A stretch of DNA of 64,000 nt from Bacillus timonensis (GCF_000285535.1 NZ_HE610987.1:598128-662127), one strand, 5' to 3'. Positions 46,253 to 59,696 are shown, counted from the stretch's first letter. Numbers and translations: made by a program. Notes: a model not told the origin generated them from the sequence alone.

Positions 46253-47995
46253 TTAACGCATTATTGACGGAAAGAGTACCATTTTATTCATCACATCATA
46301 GATTCCCTGCGGTGTAATGCGAATATACGGTAAATGAGTAGATGATAAAAAGGTCAACGTATAGATTGGGTCACTATGATTATACCCACGTTCTCTCACT
46401 AAACAAACAAATTCCTTTTCAAGTGCACTAAGGTCTACAACGGATTTTGCTGATGTTACTCCACCAAGGTCTAAAGGAATTTCATGTAAAATGGCACCGT
46501 TTTCAGTTAAAACAATACCACCCCCAATTTCCTTCATTCGATTAAAGGCAAGGAGCATATCCTTTTTATTTTTTCCAATTAATACAAAATCACCCGTATT
46601 TGAAAAAGAACTTGCAAACCCGGAGATTCGATTTGCAAAACCTTTAATAATCGTATTTACTCGCCATTTGCCTTCCCGGTCAACGAACATTAAGAAGCTT
46701 TCATCATGCTCCATTGAAAGTTCATCATACGATGCATCGATAGAGATTGAATATGGCTTCATTATAACAGCATTCTCCATCTTCATTCCAAATGGCATTG
46801 AAAACTGCAAATCATCTAGTGTTAACTCCCAGTTTGTCGTGAGGTTTGTAAAGCCTTGGCTCTTCCATGGAAAGTCAGAAAACGCATGTTGATCTTTATT
46901 ATCGCGTTTTACCCAAATTCCTTTAGCAAGAACAGATTCTGGTGTAGGATTTTCTTTTGTAGATAAAATATTTAGGTTTGCAATTCTTCCGGTCGCTATC
47001 ATACCATGGAGATTCTCCATATTATAGTGCCTAGCAACATTAATCGTTGCCATATTATAAGCATCAATGATTGGTACACCTTTTTCAATTGCAATTTTTA
47101 TCATGTTATCAATGATTCCCTGCTCATAAAATGCCGGTGGTGAACCATCCGTTGTAAAAATGAACTTATCATATTGATCAATTCCCATTTCACGGATTTC
47201 ATCCAAAATCCGTGGCAGGTCTGGACGAATCGATGAATATCGTAATGAAGTGGTGTACCCTTGAAGAAGCCGATTCAATACATCTGTGCCTGTCATCGAT
47301 TCATGATCGCAATCTGCACCTAATAACATCAACTTCGCTAGTGTTTTTTCCGAAGCCCCTGGAAAATGTCCTTCAACCTTCTTGCCAATCCTTTTTGCTT
47401 CTTGAATCCAATGTAGCATTAAGTCATCACCATCAAGCAACTTCGGCCATCCTGTTAACTCGCCACCCTGAACTACAGAATCATGCTCAAGCCAGCTGAG
47501 TACATTCCCATTTGAAAATGCTTGTTCCTCGTGGTGAATCTCAGTCTGAGGGTCAAATCGACACCACCAGTACATTGTTACCGGAAGATTTTTCATTTCC
47601 TCCAGGAAAGAAAACGCTTTCTTTTTTGGTGTTTGTAAAGCAAGGACTAAGTTATCATTAATGATTGTGGTCGTCCCTGTATAGGATGCATATTGAGCAA
47701 ATGAGTGGGGATTATATAAATGAAAAGAATGTGCATGTGGTTCAATATAACCAGGCACTACAAATTTCCCATCACACTCTACAATTTCACAATCGTTGAG
47801 TTTTGATGGCAATTGCTGGCCAACATACACAATGCGATCTTGATAAATCCAAATGTGTGCGTTGATCCATTTTTTTAACATTTGATTTAAGTATGTGACA
47901 TTTTTCAATAGAATCGTTGGTGATTTTTTTCCATCTATGACAGCAACATGTTCTCTAAGTTGCTTATTTTTCCATCGGTATCGTTGCCCAACCAT
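46253..47995 (-). CDS. yerA: Adenine deaminase-family protein YerA
   Basis: Amidohydrolase-superfamily protein of about 580 residues, orthologue of B. subtilis YerA, thought to be an adenine deaminase (adenine to hypoxanthine). Metal-site pieces are VVPGYIEPHAHSFHLY, then GHFPGAS and DCDHESMTGTDVLN; the C-terminal adenine-deaminase domain begins around residue 430. The metal motif reads PHAH where common Ade proteins have AHVH. ATG 47995 follows GGAGAG by 7 nt; the frame is open to TTG 48010. The purine link fits the neighbouring pur operon. Activity is inferred. Confidence 0.85.
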   Translation of the reverse strand: MVGQRYRWKNKQLREHVAVIDGKKSPTILLKNVTYLNQMLKKWINAHIWIYQDRIVYVGQQLPSKLNDCEIVECDGKFVVPGYIEPHAHSFHLYNPHSFAQYASYTGTTTIINDNLVLALQTPKKKAFSFLEEMKNLPVTMYWWCRFDPQTEIHHEEQAFSNGNVLSWLEHDSVVQGGELTGWPKLLDGDDLMLHWIQEAKRIGKKVEGHFPGASEKTLAKLMLLGADCDHESMTGTDVLNRLLQGYTTSLRYSSIRPDLPRILDEIREMGIDQYDKFIFTTDGSPPAFYEQGIIDNMIKIAIEKGVPIIDAYNMATINVARHYNMENLHGMIATGRIANLNILSTKENPTPESVLAKGIWVKRDNKDQHAFSDFPWKSQGFTNLTTNWELTLDDLQFSMPFGMKMENAVIMKPYSISIDASYDELSMEHDESFLMFVDREGKWRVNTIIKGFANRISGFASSFSNTGDFVLIGKNKKDMLLAFNRMKEIGGGIVLTENGAILHEIPLDLGGVTSAKSVVDLSALEKEFVCLVRERGYNHSDPIYTLTFLSSTHLPYIRITPQGIYDVMNKMVLFPSIMR

Positions 47996-48150
47996 TAACC
48001 ATCTCTCCAATCTCTACCATATGCTACATGGAAGCGCTTTACATTATAGTACCATATTAATCGGTTTACTGCATTAAAGACTTTGTGAAAATTTGTAAAA
48101 ATTTTTAACTATATATTAGCTTACGTAAAGATGTAAACGGGGGTAAAAGT

Positions 48151-48408
48151 ATGAAACCAAATATCGGCATGATTAATGCATTAATCCGCATTACATGTGG
48201 GTTTACAATGCTTGCTTGGGCTACAGCAAAAATGGTGAAACGCCCTTGGCGTGAAAGCTTTATTGTAGTAGCAATGCTTGGGGGAATGAAGGTAGCTGAG
48301 GGGATAACTCGCTTCTGTCCACTTACGGCTCTGTTTAATGAATACGTCGAAAGAAAACAAGAAGAACCAGCTACTCTAAAGGAGCTTCCTCCAGTTAATC
48401 CATCATAA
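48151..48408 (+). CDS. YgaP-like small membrane protein (DUF2892)
   Basis: 85-residue protein with two hydrophobic helices (MINALIRITCGFTMLAWATA and SFIVVAMLGGMKVAEGI), a CP pair in TRFCPLTALFNEY, and a hydrophilic tail. This is the pattern of the YgaP transmembrane/DUF2892 family, which is often fused or linked to rhodanese domains; none is seen here. ATG follows GGGGGTAAAA. Monocistronic, divergent from yerA, ending in a terminator shared with purD. Function unknown. Confidence 0.8.
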   Translation: MKPNIGMINALIRITCGFTMLAWATAKMVKRPWRESFIVVAMLGGMKVAEGITRFCPLTALFNEYVERKQEEPATLKELPPVNPS

Positions 48409-48440
48409 AAAAGGTAAGAGGGAATCCCTCTTACCTTTTT
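48407..48440. terminator. Bidirectional terminator, ygaP-like gene and pur operon
   Basis: AAAAAGGTAAGAGGGA pairs with TCCCTCTTACCTTTTT; it ends the pur operon on the minus strand, about 45 nt after purD. Confidence 0.9.
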
Positions 48441-48482
48441 ACATGTAAATTGGTTGATTGCGTTTTACTCTGGTTGTACTAA

Positions 48483-49784
<1,302 letters not shown>

Positions 49785-49825
49785 TCATCAAACGAATTTG
49801 ATTGATTTCAAATATACGATGTCTA

Positions 49826-49890
49826 GCTCCAGCACCGAGCCCCTCGAGGTCAAAAGTAGACGTTCAAATTGCAAGGCGCTTGAGCCTTTC
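49826..49890. repeat. Short dispersed repeat fragment between purH and purD
   Basis: Starts GATGTCTAGCTCCAGCACCG and ends GCAAGGCGCTTGAGCC. The opening matches the minus-strand reading of 5768-5890, and the ending resembles GCAAGGCGCTTGAAAC at 13771. It looks like an internally deleted copy. Confidence 0.5.
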
Positions 49891-49894
49891 CTAA

Positions 49895-51433
49895 TTAGTG
49901 TTTAAAATGACGTACTCCGGTGAAGACCATTGCAATTCCGTACTCGTCAGCTTTTTGAATGGATTCTTCGTCACGAATAGATCCACCAGGTTGGATAATT
50001 GCTGTGATGCCCGCTTTTGCTGCCGCTTCAACTGTATCACCCATTGGGAAGAAAGCATCTGAAGCTAGAGCAGAACCTTTCGCCTTTTCACCTGCTTGAT
50101 TGATTGCGATGTTAGCTGAGCCTACACGGTTCATTTGACCTGCGCCAATACCAATTGTCATATCATCTTTTGTTAACACAATTGCGTTAGATTTAACGTG
50201 TTTAACAACCTTCCAGCCAAGCTTTAAATCAGCCCATTCTTGCTCAGTTGGTTCACGCTTTGTCGGAATGGAGATAGTTGCATTGTCTAAGCTGTATGAA
50301 TCCTCATCTTGAACAAGTAATCCTCCACGAACGGATACAAGCTTCTTTTCAACCTTTTCGTCATCTGAAAAATCAACAGTCAATAAACGTAGGTTTTTCT
50401 TTGAAGAAAGAATTTCGAATGCTTCTTTACTAAATGATGGTGCAATAATAATTTCAAGGAAAATTTCACGCATTTTATGTGCAGTTTGCGCATCAACTTC
50501 TCGGTTAACCGCGATAATTCCACCAAAAATAGAGGTAGAATCCGCTTCAAATGCTTTTTGATAAGCTTCTTCTAAGGATGCGCCAACTCCTACACCACAA
50601 GGATTCATATGCTTAACAGCAACCGCTGCTGGCTCTTTGAATTCCTTAACAATTTGAAGAGCAGCATCTGCATCATTGATATTATTGTAGGATAATTCTT
50701 TTCCGTGTAATTGAGTAGCTGACGCAATTGATAACACTGTCCCTAATGGCTTTTTATAGAAAGCAGCCTTTTGATGGGGGTTTTCTCCATAACGAAGGTC
50801 TTGTTTCTTCTCATACGTTACTGTTAATGATTCTGGACTTTCCTCACCCGCTGCACGTGTTAAGAATTCTGCGATAACAGCATCGTATGCTGCAGTGTGA
50901 CGGAAAACCTTCGCACCTAAACGAAGTTTTGTTTCAGCTGTAACTTCACCTTTTTCAGCAATCTCTGCTAAGACAGTAGCGTAATCCTGTGGGTCAACAA
51001 CTACTGTTACATACTTGTGGTTTTTTGCCGCAGAGCGAAGCATTGAAGGTCCACCGATATCGATATTTTCAATGGCATCCGCAAACTGAACGTCAGGATT
51101 TGCAATTGTTTGTTGGAATGGATAAAGGTTTACAACAACCAAATCGATTGGCGTTATATTATGTTCTTGAAGCTGTTTTACATGCTCTTCGTTTTCTCGA
51201 ACCGCAAGTAATCCACCGTGAATATTGGGGTGAAGAGTTTTTACACGTCCATCCATGATTTCTGGAAAGCCTGTCACCTCAGAAATTCCAATAACAGAAA
51301 GGCCAGCTTCCTCGAGTGTCCGCTTTGTACCACCCGTTGAAATGACTTCAACTCCGTTTTCAATTAATCCTTTTACAAATGGAACAAGTCCTTGTTTATC
51401 TGAAACACTGACTAGTGCACGTTTGATTGTCAC
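49895..51433 (-). CDS. purH: AICAR transformylase/IMP cyclohydrolase
   Basis: Bifunctional enzyme for the last two steps to IMP, 512 residues. The N-terminal MGS-like IMP cyclohydrolase domain (residues 1-~190) starts [19 protein letters not shown] and has [13 protein letters not shown]. The C-terminal transformylase domain contains the [11 protein letters not shown] catalytic loop and [13 protein letters not shown]. Overlaps purN by 4 nt. Confidence 0.97.
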   Translation of the reverse strand: MTIKRALVSVSDKQGLVPFVKGLIENGVEVISTGGTKRTLEEAGLSVIGISEVTGFPEIMDGRVKTLHPNIHGGLLAVRENEEHVKQLQEHNITPIDLVVVNLYPFQQTIANPDVQFADAIENIDIGGPSMLRSAAKNHKYVTVVVDPQDYATVLAEIAEKGEVTAETKLRLGAKVFRHTAAYDAVIAEFLTRAAGEESPESLTVTYEKKQDLRYGENPHQKAAFYKKPLGTVLSIASATQLHGKELSYNNINDADAALQIVKEFKEPAAVAVKHMNPCGVGVGASLEEAYQKAFEADSTSIFGGIIAVNREVDAQTAHKMREIFLEIIIAPSFSKEAFEILSSKKNLRLLTVDFSDDEKVEKKLVSVRGGLLVQDEDSYSLDNATISIPTKREPTEQEWADLKLGWKVVKHVKSNAIVLTKDDMTIGIGAGQMNRVGSANIAINQAGEKAKGSALASDAFFPMGDTVEAAAKAGITAIIQPGGSIRDEESIQKADEYGIAMVFTGVRHFKH

Positions 51434-52035
51434 TTTAAATCGCTCCCTATTGTTGTTGAATTTTTACTCTTTGTTGTTACAAGTGATTGTAAAATCTGTG
51501 GATAAAATTCATGTTCGATTTGATGTACTTTTTCTTCGATGCTATCTAGTGTATCGCCTGTTTCAATCGTTAGCTCTCGTTGTGCAATGATTGGGCCTGT
51601 ATCCATTCCTTCGTCCACATAATGAATCGTAACACCGGTCGTATTCACACCTGCTCGAAATGCCTGACCAATCGCATCCTTACCCGGAAATGCTGGCAAT
51701 AAAGAAGGATGGATGTTTACAATTTTATTTCGATATGCCTTAAGTAAGGTATCGCCAATTAATCGCATATACCCAGCTAGTACAATTAAATCCACATTCT
51801 TAGCCTGTAGTGCCTCTACAATTTCCGCCTCAAAAAATGACTTTTCTGGATATTCTTTCGGTGAAAACACAAAGGTATCTACCCATTCCTTTGAAGCTCG
51901 CTCTACGACTTTAGCACCCGGCTTATCACAAACTAGCAATTCGATTTCCGCTGCAAGTCTTCCTTCTTTAATTGAGTCAACAATCGCTTGAAAGTTTGTG
52001 CCACTTCCGGATGCAAAGACAGCTATTTTTTTCAT
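51430..52035 (-). CDS. purN: Phosphoribosylglycinamide formyltransferase
   Basis: Transfers a formyl group from 10-formyl-THF to GAR, 201 residues. The N-terminal [20 protein letters not shown] and the folate/catalytic region [14 protein letters not shown], followed by [15 protein letters not shown] and [13 protein letters not shown], are diagnostic. Start overlaps the purM stop and the end overlaps purH, 4 nt each. Confidence 0.97.
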   Translation of the reverse strand: MKKIAVFASGSGTNFQAIVDSIKEGRLAAEIELLVCDKPGAKVVERASKEWVDTFVFSPKEYPEKSFFEAEIVEALQAKNVDLIVLAGYMRLIGDTLLKAYRNKIVNIHPSLLPAFPGKDAIGQAFRAGVNTTGVTIHYVDEGMDTGPIIAQRELTIETGDTLDSIEEKVHQIEHEFYPQILQSLVTTKSKNSTTIGSDLK

Positions 52036-53072
52036 ACAAGCGATCCTCCACCAAAGGTTACACCATTTCCGTTTTTAATACGTCCAATAATATACGCCTT
52101 TTCTCCTTCTTCTTCAAGAAGTTCGATCACACCATGTAGGAATGCTTCGTCTACAGCAAGGACCATCCCGATTCCCATATTAAAAATATTAAACATTTCT
52201 TTACGCTCAAGATTTCCGGTCGCTTGAAGTAAATCAAAGATTGGTGGAATTGGCCATGATCCATAATCGATTTCCGCACCAACACCTTCTGGAAGCATAC
52301 GAGGAATATTTTCAATAAAGCCCCCACCCGTAATATGGGACATGCCTTTTATTTCAAACTTTTCCATCGCCTTTATTAGAGACTTCACATAGATTTTTGT
52401 CGGCTGAAGAAGTTCTTCACCTAATGAACGGCCGATTTCTCCGTACGTTTCTTTAAGGTCTAATCCACCATCCTCAAGTAGCACCTTACGAACAAGTGAA
52501 TACCCATTACTGTGAATTCCGCTAGAGGAAAGCCCAATTAAAACATCTCCAGCCTTAATGGAAGTCCCTGTTACAAGCTTTGATTTTTCAGCAACTCCAA
52601 CTGAAAAGCCAGCAAGGTCATATTCATCTTCATTATACATTCCTGGCATTTCAGCGGTCTCACCACCAATTAAGGCACAGCCTGCTTGTTCACAGCCATC
52701 TGCAATCCCTTTTACAATTTGTTCGATTTTTTCAGGCTGTGCTTTCCCACAAGCAATATAATCTAAAAAGTATAAAGGCTCAGCGCCTTGAACGACAATA
52801 TCATTCACACACATTGCAACAGCATCGATTCCAATTGTGTCATGTTTATCCATCATAAAAGCTAACATCAGCTTCGTACCCACACCATCAGTACCCGAAA
52901 CTAGAACAGGCTCTTTTACGTTTACCTTTGAAAGGTCAAACATTCCACCAAAACTGCCGAGTCCACCCATCACTTCGGGGCGAATTGTTTTTGCGACATG
53001 CTTTTTCATTCTGGAAACAGCCTCATAGCCTGCCTCAATGTCTACTCCAGCTTGCTTATAAGCATTTGCCAT
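52032..53072 (-). CDS. purM: AIR synthase (FGAM cyclo-ligase)
   Basis: ATP-dependent enzyme that closes the imidazole ring to give AIR, about 346 residues. N-terminus [19 protein letters not shown], the ATP/phosphate loop [16 protein letters not shown], and [11 protein letters not shown] are visible. ATG 53072 follows AAGGAGTG by about 9 nt and matches the family start. The GTG at 53084 lies in the ribosome site. Confidence 0.97.
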   Translation of the reverse strand: MANAYKQAGVDIEAGYEAVSRMKKHVAKTIRPEVMGGLGSFGGMFDLSKVNVKEPVLVSGTDGVGTKLMLAFMMDKHDTIGIDAVAMCVNDIVVQGAEPLYFLDYIACGKAQPEKIEQIVKGIADGCEQAGCALIGGETAEMPGMYNEDEYDLAGFSVGVAEKSKLVTGTSIKAGDVLIGLSSSGIHSNGYSLVRKVLLEDGGLDLKETYGEIGRSLGEELLQPTKIYVKSLIKAMEKFEIKGMSHITGGGFIENIPRMLPEGVGAEIDYGSWPIPPIFDLLQATGNLERKEMFNIFNMGIGMVLAVDEAFLHGVIELLEEEGEKAYIIGRIKNGNGVTFGGGSLV

Positions 53073-53093
53073 TCTTATTAACACTCCTTAATT

Positions 53094-54512
53094 TTAGCTG
53101 AATACTTTTTCATGTGGCAATACCGTGTCTGGGAATATCTCTGTTGGATATTTTCCTGTAAAACAAGCCATACATTGCCCACGCGTTTCCCCTTCAAACG
53201 GTCTTCCAATTGCCTTTACTAAACCTTCCGGGCTTAAAAATGTTAATGAATCTGCTCCAATGATTTGGCGAATTTCCTCCACTGAGTGTGAGGAAGCAAT
53301 TAATTCCTCATGTGTAGAAGTATCAATTCCGTAGAAGCATGGATTCTTTATTGGCGGTGAACTAATACACACGTGCACTTCCGTTGCACCAGCATCTCGT
53401 AGCATGTTCACAATTCGACGGCTAGTTGTACCGCGTACGATTGAATCATCAACCATAACCACACGCTTCCCTTCAACCACACCACGAACAGGGGAAAGCT
53501 TCATTTTTACCCCTTGCTCCCGTAAAGATTGAGAAGGTTGAATAAATGTTCTTCCAACATACCGATTTTTTATAAGTCCAAGCTCATACGGAATGCCTGA
53601 TTCTTCTGCATACCCAATGGCCGCTGAAATACTTGAGTCAGGCACACCTGTTATTACATCGGCTTCAATTGGCGCTTCAAGCGCAAGCTGTTTGCCTAAA
53701 TTTTTACGAGCCGTATGAACATTGATTCCGTTAATATTGCTATCAGGACGTGAAAAATAAATATATTCCATGCTGCACATTGCAGGATTTGTCGTTAATG
53801 AAAAACGCTCAGAATGGATGCCTTCATCATTGATCACAAGTAACTCTCCTGGCTCCACATCTCTTTCGAAAGTTGCACCTACAATATCAAATGCACAAGT
53901 CTCAGAAGCTACTACCCAAGCATCTCCGAGTCTACCAAGTGATAGTGGACGAAGGCCATTTGGATCAAGAGCGACAATCATTTTCTTTTCTGTCATAATG
54001 AGGAAAGCATACGCCCCTTTTAACATGGACAATGCATTTTTGACGCGATCCTTAATTTTTGTATACCCGCTTTTTCTAGTTAAGTGAGCAAGAACCTCGG
54101 TATCAGATGTTGTTTGAAAAATACTTCCTTGGTTTTCCAGCTGATGTTTTAAGTCATTTGCATTTACAAGATTGCCATTATGTGCAATTGCAAGCCCACC
54201 TACTTGAGAATTAAAGAGTAGGGGCTGAACATTTTGAATGCCCCCGCCCCCTGCTGTTGCATAACGAACATGGCCAATAGCTGCTTTTCCTTGTAGTTGT
54301 TCAAGCTCCCCATTTCCAAATACTTCGTTAACAAGGCCTTCCCCTTTTACAATTCGAAGCTTTTCACCATTACTAACAACAATTCCAGCACCCTCTTGAC
54401 CACGATGCTGTAAGCTGTGTAATCCGTAGTATGTGATTTGGGCTGCGTCTGGATGTCCCCAAATTCCAAATACACCACATTCCTCATTTAAGCCTTTGAG
54501 TTCAGCAAGCAT
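53094..54512 (-). CDS. purF: Amidophosphoribosyltransferase
   Basis: First committed enzyme of purine synthesis: converts PRPP and glutamine to phosphoribosylamine. About 472 residues. An 11-residue propeptide ([11 protein letters not shown]) precedes the catalytic Cys12 ([12 protein letters not shown]). The PRPP site is [15 protein letters not shown]-terminal cysteines in [14 protein letters not shown] belong to the Fe-S site known in Bacillus. ATG 54512 lies 6 nt after AAGGAGC. It overlaps the purL end by 25 nt. Confidence 0.97.
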   Translation of the reverse strand: MLAELKGLNEECGVFGIWGHPDAAQITYYGLHSLQHRGQEGAGIVVSNGEKLRIVKGEGLVNEVFGNGELEQLQGKAAIGHVRYATAGGGGIQNVQPLLFNSQVGGLAIAHNGNLVNANDLKHQLENQGSIFQTTSDTEVLAHLTRKSGYTKIKDRVKNALSMLKGAYAFLIMTEKKMIVALDPNGLRPLSLGRLGDAWVVASETCAFDIVGATFERDVEPGELLVINDEGIHSERFSLTTNPAMCSMEYIYFSRPDSNINGINVHTARKNLGKQLALEAPIEADVITGVPDSSISAAIGYAEESGIPYELGLIKNRYVGRTFIQPSQSLREQGVKMKLSPVRGVVEGKRVVMVDDSIVRGTTSRRIVNMLRDAGATEVHVCISSPPIKNPCFYGIDTSTHEELIASSHSVEEIRQIIGADSLTFLSPEGLVKAIGRPFEGETRGQCMACFTGKYPTEIFPDTVLPHEKVFS

Positions 54513-56716
54513 GGGATAGCTCCTTTCCATGTACGTCTTAGTTCATCGACAGGAAGATTTATCATTTCTTTTCCAGTTTGATCGCAGACGATAAATGTTC
54601 CATCGCCTGTTACTTCACCGACAAGATTTGCCTTTACAAGCTGTTCAAACTTTTCTTTGTTTTCTTTTTTCACTGAAACGATAAAACGAGACTGTGTTTC
54701 ACTGAATAATTCAGTTACCGCATCCCCTTGAATGTACACCTTTACCCCTAAGCCTTTTGCGCCAAAGGTTTTTTCCGCTAATGCAACTGCAAAGCCGCCC
54801 TCTGCCACATCATGGGCAGAAGCAATTACGCCTGCACGAATGGCAGTTAATACTTGTTTTTGTCTTCTTCTTTCAATCTCTAAATCTAGTTTAGGAACCG
54901 GGCCAAAAATCTCACCATGGATTAATTTTTGTAGTTCACTTCCTGCAAATTCTTCTTTTGCTTCACCTATACAATAGACTAGGTCGCCCGCTTCTTTAAA
55001 TTCTTGAGTTGTAATATGAGAAACGTCATCAATCAACCCAACCATCCCAATAACTGGTGTTGGATAAATGGCTTTCCCGTTCGTTTCATTGTAAAGTGAC
55101 ACGTTTCCACCAATAACTGGCGTATTCAGAACTCGGCAAGCCTCACTAATTCCATCCGCTGCTTTTTCAATTTGCCAAAAAATTTCCGGGTTCTCTGGAT
55201 TTCCGAAGTTCAAGTTATCTGTAATCGCAAGCGGTGCGGCACCGGAGCAAACAATGTTTCTAGCTGCTTCACTTACGGCAATTTGGCCACCAACCTCAGG
55301 ATCTAAATAGAGATATCTAGAGTTACAGTCTGTTGTCATCGCAAGTGCTTTCTTGGTATCACGGATTCTCACAACAGCAGCATCTGATCCTGGAGCTACA
55401 ACTGTATTTGTACGAACCATGTAGTCATATTGATCATAGACCCATTCTTTACTTGCAATGGTAGGTTGCGCTAGTAGGTCTAAAAGTGTTTGCCCAACAT
55501 TCTCAAGTTTCGGTGCTTCAACTTTCATTTCCTTAAATTCACGATAGGAAGCAGGTTCACTTGAAGGCTTATGATAGACAGGAGCATCTTCTGCTAATGC
55601 ATCAACTGGTACATCTGCAATAACTTCACCTTTGTGTACGAGGCGAAATTGTTTGTCATCTGTTACCTTTCCGATCGCGACAGCTTCAAGGTCATATTTG
55701 TTTACGATATCTTGAATTTCTTGCTCTCTACCTTTTTCTACAACAATTAACATCCGCTCTTGTGATTCAGAAAGCATCATTTCATAACCAGTCATTCCTG
55801 TTTCACGTTGCGGTACAAGGTCAAGGTTCATCTCGATGCCTGAGCCCGCTTTACTTGCCATTTCAGCTGAAGAGCTTGTTAATCCTGCTGCACCCATGTC
55901 TTGAATTCCGACTAATGCGTCTGATTTTATAATCTCTAAACTAGCTTCAAGCAATAATTTTTCCATAAATGGGTCGCCAACTTGTACTGCAGGACGCTTT
56001 GCATCTGAATCCTCCGTAAGTTCCTCAGAAGCAAAAGTTGCACCATGGATTCCGTCACGGCCGGTTTTCGCGCCGATATACATGACAGTGTTGCCAACAC
56101 CTTTTGCCTGACCTTTTTGAATATCTTCATGATTGATTAGACCTACACACATCGCATTAACAAGAGGATTTCCTTCATAGGAAGCGTCAAATTGAATTTC
56201 CCCACCAACTGTAGGAATACCAATACAATTTCCGTAGCCAGCAATACCTGCCACTACTTCTTCAAACAAGTACTTTACTCTTGGTGAAGTAAGCTCTCCA
56301 AAGCGAAGCGAGTTTAATAGAGCAATTGGTCTAGCTCCCATTGAAAATACGTCACGGATAATACCGCCTACACCCGTTGCTGCCCCTTGATATGGTTCAA
56401 CTGCTGAAGGATGGTTATGACTTTCAATTTTAAAAACAACCGCTTGGTTATCACCGATATCAACGATTCCTGCACCTTCACCAGGCCCTTGAAGAACGCG
56501 TTCACCTGTTACAGGAAACTTTCGTAACACAGGCTTTGAGTTTTTGTAGCTACAATGCTCAGACCACATAACCGAGAACAACCCGGTCTCTGTATAATTT
56601 GGAAGTCTACCTAAGATCTTTTCGACTAACTCAAATTCTGAATCACTTAAACCCATTTCACTATATATTTTTTCTTCTTTAATTTGTTTCGGACTTGGTT
56701 CAAGAAGTAACGACAT
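54488..56716 (-). CDS. purL: FGAM synthase subunit PurL
   Basis: Synthase subunit of the PurLQS complex that makes formylglycinamidine ribonucleotide, 742 residues (the small, Gram-positive form). It begins with the linker/PurS-contact region, then [19 protein letters not shown], then [20 protein letters not shown]. The second ATP-grasp-like half includes [20 protein letters not shown]. Overlaps purQ by 17 nt at its start and purF by 25 nt at its end. Confidence 0.97.
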   Translation of the reverse strand: MSLLLEPSPKQIKEEKIYSEMGLSDSEFELVEKILGRLPNYTETGLFSVMWSEHCSYKNSKPVLRKFPVTGERVLQGPGEGAGIVDIGDNQAVVFKIESHNHPSAVEPYQGAATGVGGIIRDVFSMGARPIALLNSLRFGELTSPRVKYLFEEVVAGIAGYGNCIGIPTVGGEIQFDASYEGNPLVNAMCVGLINHEDIQKGQAKGVGNTVMYIGAKTGRDGIHGATFASEELTEDSDAKRPAVQVGDPFMEKLLLEASLEIIKSDALVGIQDMGAAGLTSSSAEMASKAGSGIEMNLDLVPQRETGMTGYEMMLSESQERMLIVVEKGREQEIQDIVNKYDLEAVAIGKVTDDKQFRLVHKGEVIADVPVDALAEDAPVYHKPSSEPASYREFKEMKVEAPKLENVGQTLLDLLAQPTIASKEWVYDQYDYMVRTNTVVAPGSDAAVVRIRDTKKALAMTTDCNSRYLYLDPEVGGQIAVSEAARNIVCSGAAPLAITDNLNFGNPENPEIFWQIEKAADGISEACRVLNTPVIGGNVSLYNETNGKAIYPTPVIGMVGLIDDVSHITTQEFKEAGDLVYCIGEAKEEFAGSELQKLIHGEIFGPVPKLDLEIERRRQKQVLTAIRAGVIASAHDVAEGGFAVALAEKTFGAKGLGVKVYIQGDAVTELFSETQSRFIVSVKKENKEKFEQLVKANLVGEVTGDGTFIVCDQTGKEMINLPVDELRRTWKGAIPCLLNSKA

Positions 56717-57389
56717 GTGCTGCTAACCTCCAATTTTTCACAATTGATTGAAATAGCTTAATTCCATCTGCACTACCTAGTAAATCCTCAACCGCTCTCT
56801 CTGGGTGAGGCATCATTCCAAGAACATTTCCTCGTTCATTTGTAATCCCTGCGATATCTGCAATACTACCATTTGGATTTGTTCCATTATATGTGAATGC
56901 AATTTGGTTATTTTCTTGTAATCTAGCAAGTGTTTCTTCATCACAATAATAGTTCCCCTCACCATGTGCGATTGGGACTGTGATTACTTCACCCGCTTTA
57001 TATTCAGATGTAAACATCGATTTATTGTTTTCAACGCGTAGCTCAACCGGACGGCACATAAACTTTAACTTTTCATTACGACGCATCGCCCCTGGTAAAA
57101 GTCCTGCTTCTAATAAAATTTGAAATCCATTACACACGCCAAGTACCGGCTTACCTGCCTCAGCTGCTTTTATTACTTCTTCCATCACATTTGAAAAACG
57201 AGCAAGTGCCCCAGTGCGTAGATAATCTCCATAAGAGAATCCTCCTGGAAGTAAAATACCATCGAACTCATCAAGATTTGTTGCATTATGCCATACATAC
57301 TCGACTTCTTCACCTAGCGCATCCTTTATGGCATGAAACATATCAACATCACAATTAGAGCCTGGAAACACGATTACGGCAAATTTCAC
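56700..57389 (-). CDS. purQ: FGAM synthase glutaminase subunit PurQ
   Basis: Class I glutamine amidotransferase that supplies ammonia to PurL, 229 residues. Begins [19 protein letters not shown]. Nucleophile Cys lies in [20 protein letters not shown], and the catalytic His/Glu in [14 protein letters not shown]. Starts in an overlap with the purS stop (4 nt) and ends 17 nt inside purL. Confidence 0.97.
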   Translation of the reverse strand: MKFAVIVFPGSNCDVDMFHAIKDALGEEVEYVWHNATNLDEFDGILLPGGFSYGDYLRTGALARFSNVMEEVIKAAEAGKPVLGVCNGFQILLEAGLLPGAMRRNEKLKFMCRPVELRVENNKSMFTSEYKAGEVITVPIAHGEGNYYCDEETLARLQENNQIAFTYNGTNPNGSIADIAGITNERGNVLGMMPHPERAVEDLLGSADGIKLFQSIVKNWRLAAHVVTS

Positions 57390-57643
57390 TGTGTGACAAC
57401 CTCCTCAACCTCATAACGATAATCTTCTATTACCGTGTTTGCTAATAGCTTCTCACAAATTTCTTTAACCGTCTTATCGAGGTCTGCTACAGATTCATCA
57501 ATCGTTAACTCCATATATTTTCCAATACGAACATCTTTAACTTCCTGATAATTCAATTGATGCAAAGAACCCTTTACAGCACTACCTTGTGGATCTAATA
57601 CACTTTCACGTAATGTTACATAAACCTTTACTTTGTACATCAT
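57386..57643 (-). CDS. purS: FGAM synthase structural subunit PurS
   Basis: Small subunit (84-85 residues) that bridges PurL and PurQ and helps ammonia transfer. [20 protein letters not shown] and [10 protein letters not shown] are family marks. Two adjacent Met codons can start it. The first (57643) forms an ATGA overlap with purC and lies 9 nt from AGGAGG; the second gives the B. subtilis-like N-terminus MYKVKV. Confidence 0.95.
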   Translation of the reverse strand: MMYKVKVYVTLRESVLDPQGSAVKGSLHQLNYQEVKDVRIGKYMELTIDESVADLDKTVKEICEKLLANTVIEDYRYEVEEVVTQ

Positions 57644-58362
57644 GCAATTTGTCCTCCTAGTCGGGTTAAAATTTCCGTATACGCATCCGTCAAGTTTCCA
57701 AGGTCTCTACGGAATACATCCTTATCAAATTTTTTATTCGTTTCAATATCCCATAAACGACAAGTATCAGGTGAGATTTCATCTGCTAAAATAATCTCTC
57801 CGTCTTTCGTTACACCAAATTCTAGTTTAAAATCTACTAATCTGATTTGAAGGTCTAAAAAGATTTTACGCAATACTTCATTTATCTTAAGCGCCTGTAC
57901 TTTCAGCTCTGTTACTTGTTCTTTTGTAGCAAGTTCTAGCACATCGATGTGATCCTCTGTCACAAGTGGATCACCAAGTTCATCGTTTTTATAGTAAAAT
58001 TCTACAATCGGTTTCGCCAAGCTTGTTCCTTCTTCAATACCCACTCGCTTCGAAAAGCTACCAGCAACCACATTACGTACAACAACCTCAAGCGGAATAA
58101 TGGATACATGCTTTACGAGTTGCTCATTTTGCGAAAGCTTCCCGATAAAATGTGTTCTGATTCCTGCGACATGAAGTTTTGAAAAGAGCATGCTTGTAAT
58201 TTCGTTATTCAAGCGGCCCTTTCCAACGATTTTTGCTTTCTTTTCCCCATTAAAGGCTGTTGCATCATCCTTGTATTCCACTAAAACAATTGACTCTTCG
58301 GCAGTTTGGTAAAGTTTCTTGGCCTTTCCTTCATACAACAAACTAAGTTTTGCTACATCCAT
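57640..58362 (-). CDS. purC: SAICAR synthase
   Basis: Ligates aspartate to CAIR, giving SAICAR; 240 residues. N-terminal LLYEGKAKKLYQT, the central IPLEVVVRNVVAGSFSKRVG, and the substrate-site segments LVDFKLEFG and LADEISPDTCRLWD are diagnostic. ATG follows GAGGGGGAG by 6 nt. It lies 42 nt after the restored purB stop. Confidence 0.97.
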   Translation of the reverse strand: MDVAKLSLLYEGKAKKLYQTAEESIVLVEYKDDATAFNGEKKAKIVGKGRLNNEITSMLFSKLHVAGIRTHFIGKLSQNEQLVKHVSIIPLEVVVRNVVAGSFSKRVGIEEGTSLAKPIVEFYYKNDELGDPLVTEDHIDVLELATKEQVTELKVQALKINEVLRKIFLDLQIRLVDFKLEFGVTKDGEIILADEISPDTCRLWDIETNKKFDKDVFRRDLGNLTDAYTEILTRLGGQIA

Positions 58363-58404
58363 TTAGGACTCCCCCTCAAAGTTTCAGATTAGGTGACTGA
58401 CCTC

Positions 58405-59696
58405 TTATAAACCTAAGCGTTCAAATATCATATCAACATGCTTAAGGTGGTAGTTATAATCAAAGCAATCATCAATTTGTGCTGGTGTTAAACGGCTTGT
58501 TATTTTTCCTCAGCCTCAATTAAACCACGGAACGGAACTTGTTTTTCCCAAGCCTCCATTGCCTTAGGCTGCACCGTATCATATGCTTCTTCTCTTGTTA
58601 AACCTGAATCAATTAACGCTAGAAGCACACGCTGTGAGTAAATCAAACCAAGTGTACGGTCCATATTGCGTTTCATGTTTTCTGGGAATACCGTTAAATT
58701 CTTCACTATGTTTCCAAAGCGGTTAAGCATATAATTCAACGCAATCGTTGCATCTGGTAAAATAATGCGCTCTGCAGAGGAATGTGAGATATCACGCTCA
58801 TGCCAGAGTGGAACATTTTCATAGGCTGTCATCATATAGCCACGAATAACTCGTGCCATACCTGTCATATTCTCTGACCCAATTGGGTTTCGTTTGTGTG
58901 GCATTGCAGATGAGCCTTTTTGCCCTTTCGCGAAAAACTCTTCTACTTCTCTTGTTTCACTCTTTTGTAAGCCACGAATTTCAACCGCAAATTTTTCAAT
59001 CGAAGTTGCAACAAGCGCTAAAGCTGACATATAGGCTGCATGTCGATCACGCTGTAAGGTCTGAGTTGAAATCGGTGCGGGAGTGATTCCAAGTTTTTCA
59101 CAAACATACTTTTCAACAAATGGGTCGATATTGGCATATGTTCCAACCGCACCTGAAATCTTACCAAATTGAACACCATCTGCTGCGAGCTTAAAGCGAT
59201 CAAGATTACGTTTCATTTCCTCATGCCATAAAGCAAGCTTTAAGCCAAATGTCGTTGGTTCAGCATGAACACCATGTGTACGTCCCATCATCACCGTGTA
59301 TTTATGTTCCTTCGCTTTTTCGGCTAATATCTCGATAAAACGTTCAATATCCTTTTGTAAAATGTCATTGGCTTGTTTTAAAACATAAGATAGAGCTGTA
59401 TCCACAACATCCGTAGACGTTAATCCGTAATGAACCCATTTTCTTTCATCACCTAGTGTTTCTGAAACGGCACGCGTAAACGCCACAACATCATGTCTTG
59501 TTTCCTCTTCAATTTCTTTAATTCGATTCACATCAAAGGATGCATTTTTACGAATAAGGGCGACATCTTCTTTCGGAATCTCACCTAGCTCCGCCCAAGC
59601 CTCACATGCTAAAATTTCAACCTCAAGCCAAGCACGGAAACGGTTTTCCTCCGTCCAGATGGCCCCCATTTCCTCACGTGTGTATCGTTCAATCAT
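58405..59696 (-). CDS. purB: Adenylosuccinate lyase PurB, frameshifted near its 3' end as written
   Basis: Cleaves SAICAR and adenylosuccinate (two purine steps). The open frame from ATG 59696 (after GAGGAGG) gives 398 residues ending EAEEK at a TAA (58500). It holds all catalytic parts, including [25 protein letters not shown] and the signature [17 protein letters not shown]. The next frame continues at once with a normal PurB C-terminus, beginning ITSRLTPAQ and ending IFERLGL before TAA at 58405. Adding one A to the A5 tract (58503-58507) restores a 430-residue protein, the usual length. Homopolymer sequencing error is the likeliest cause; a true mutation is possible. Confidence 0.93.
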
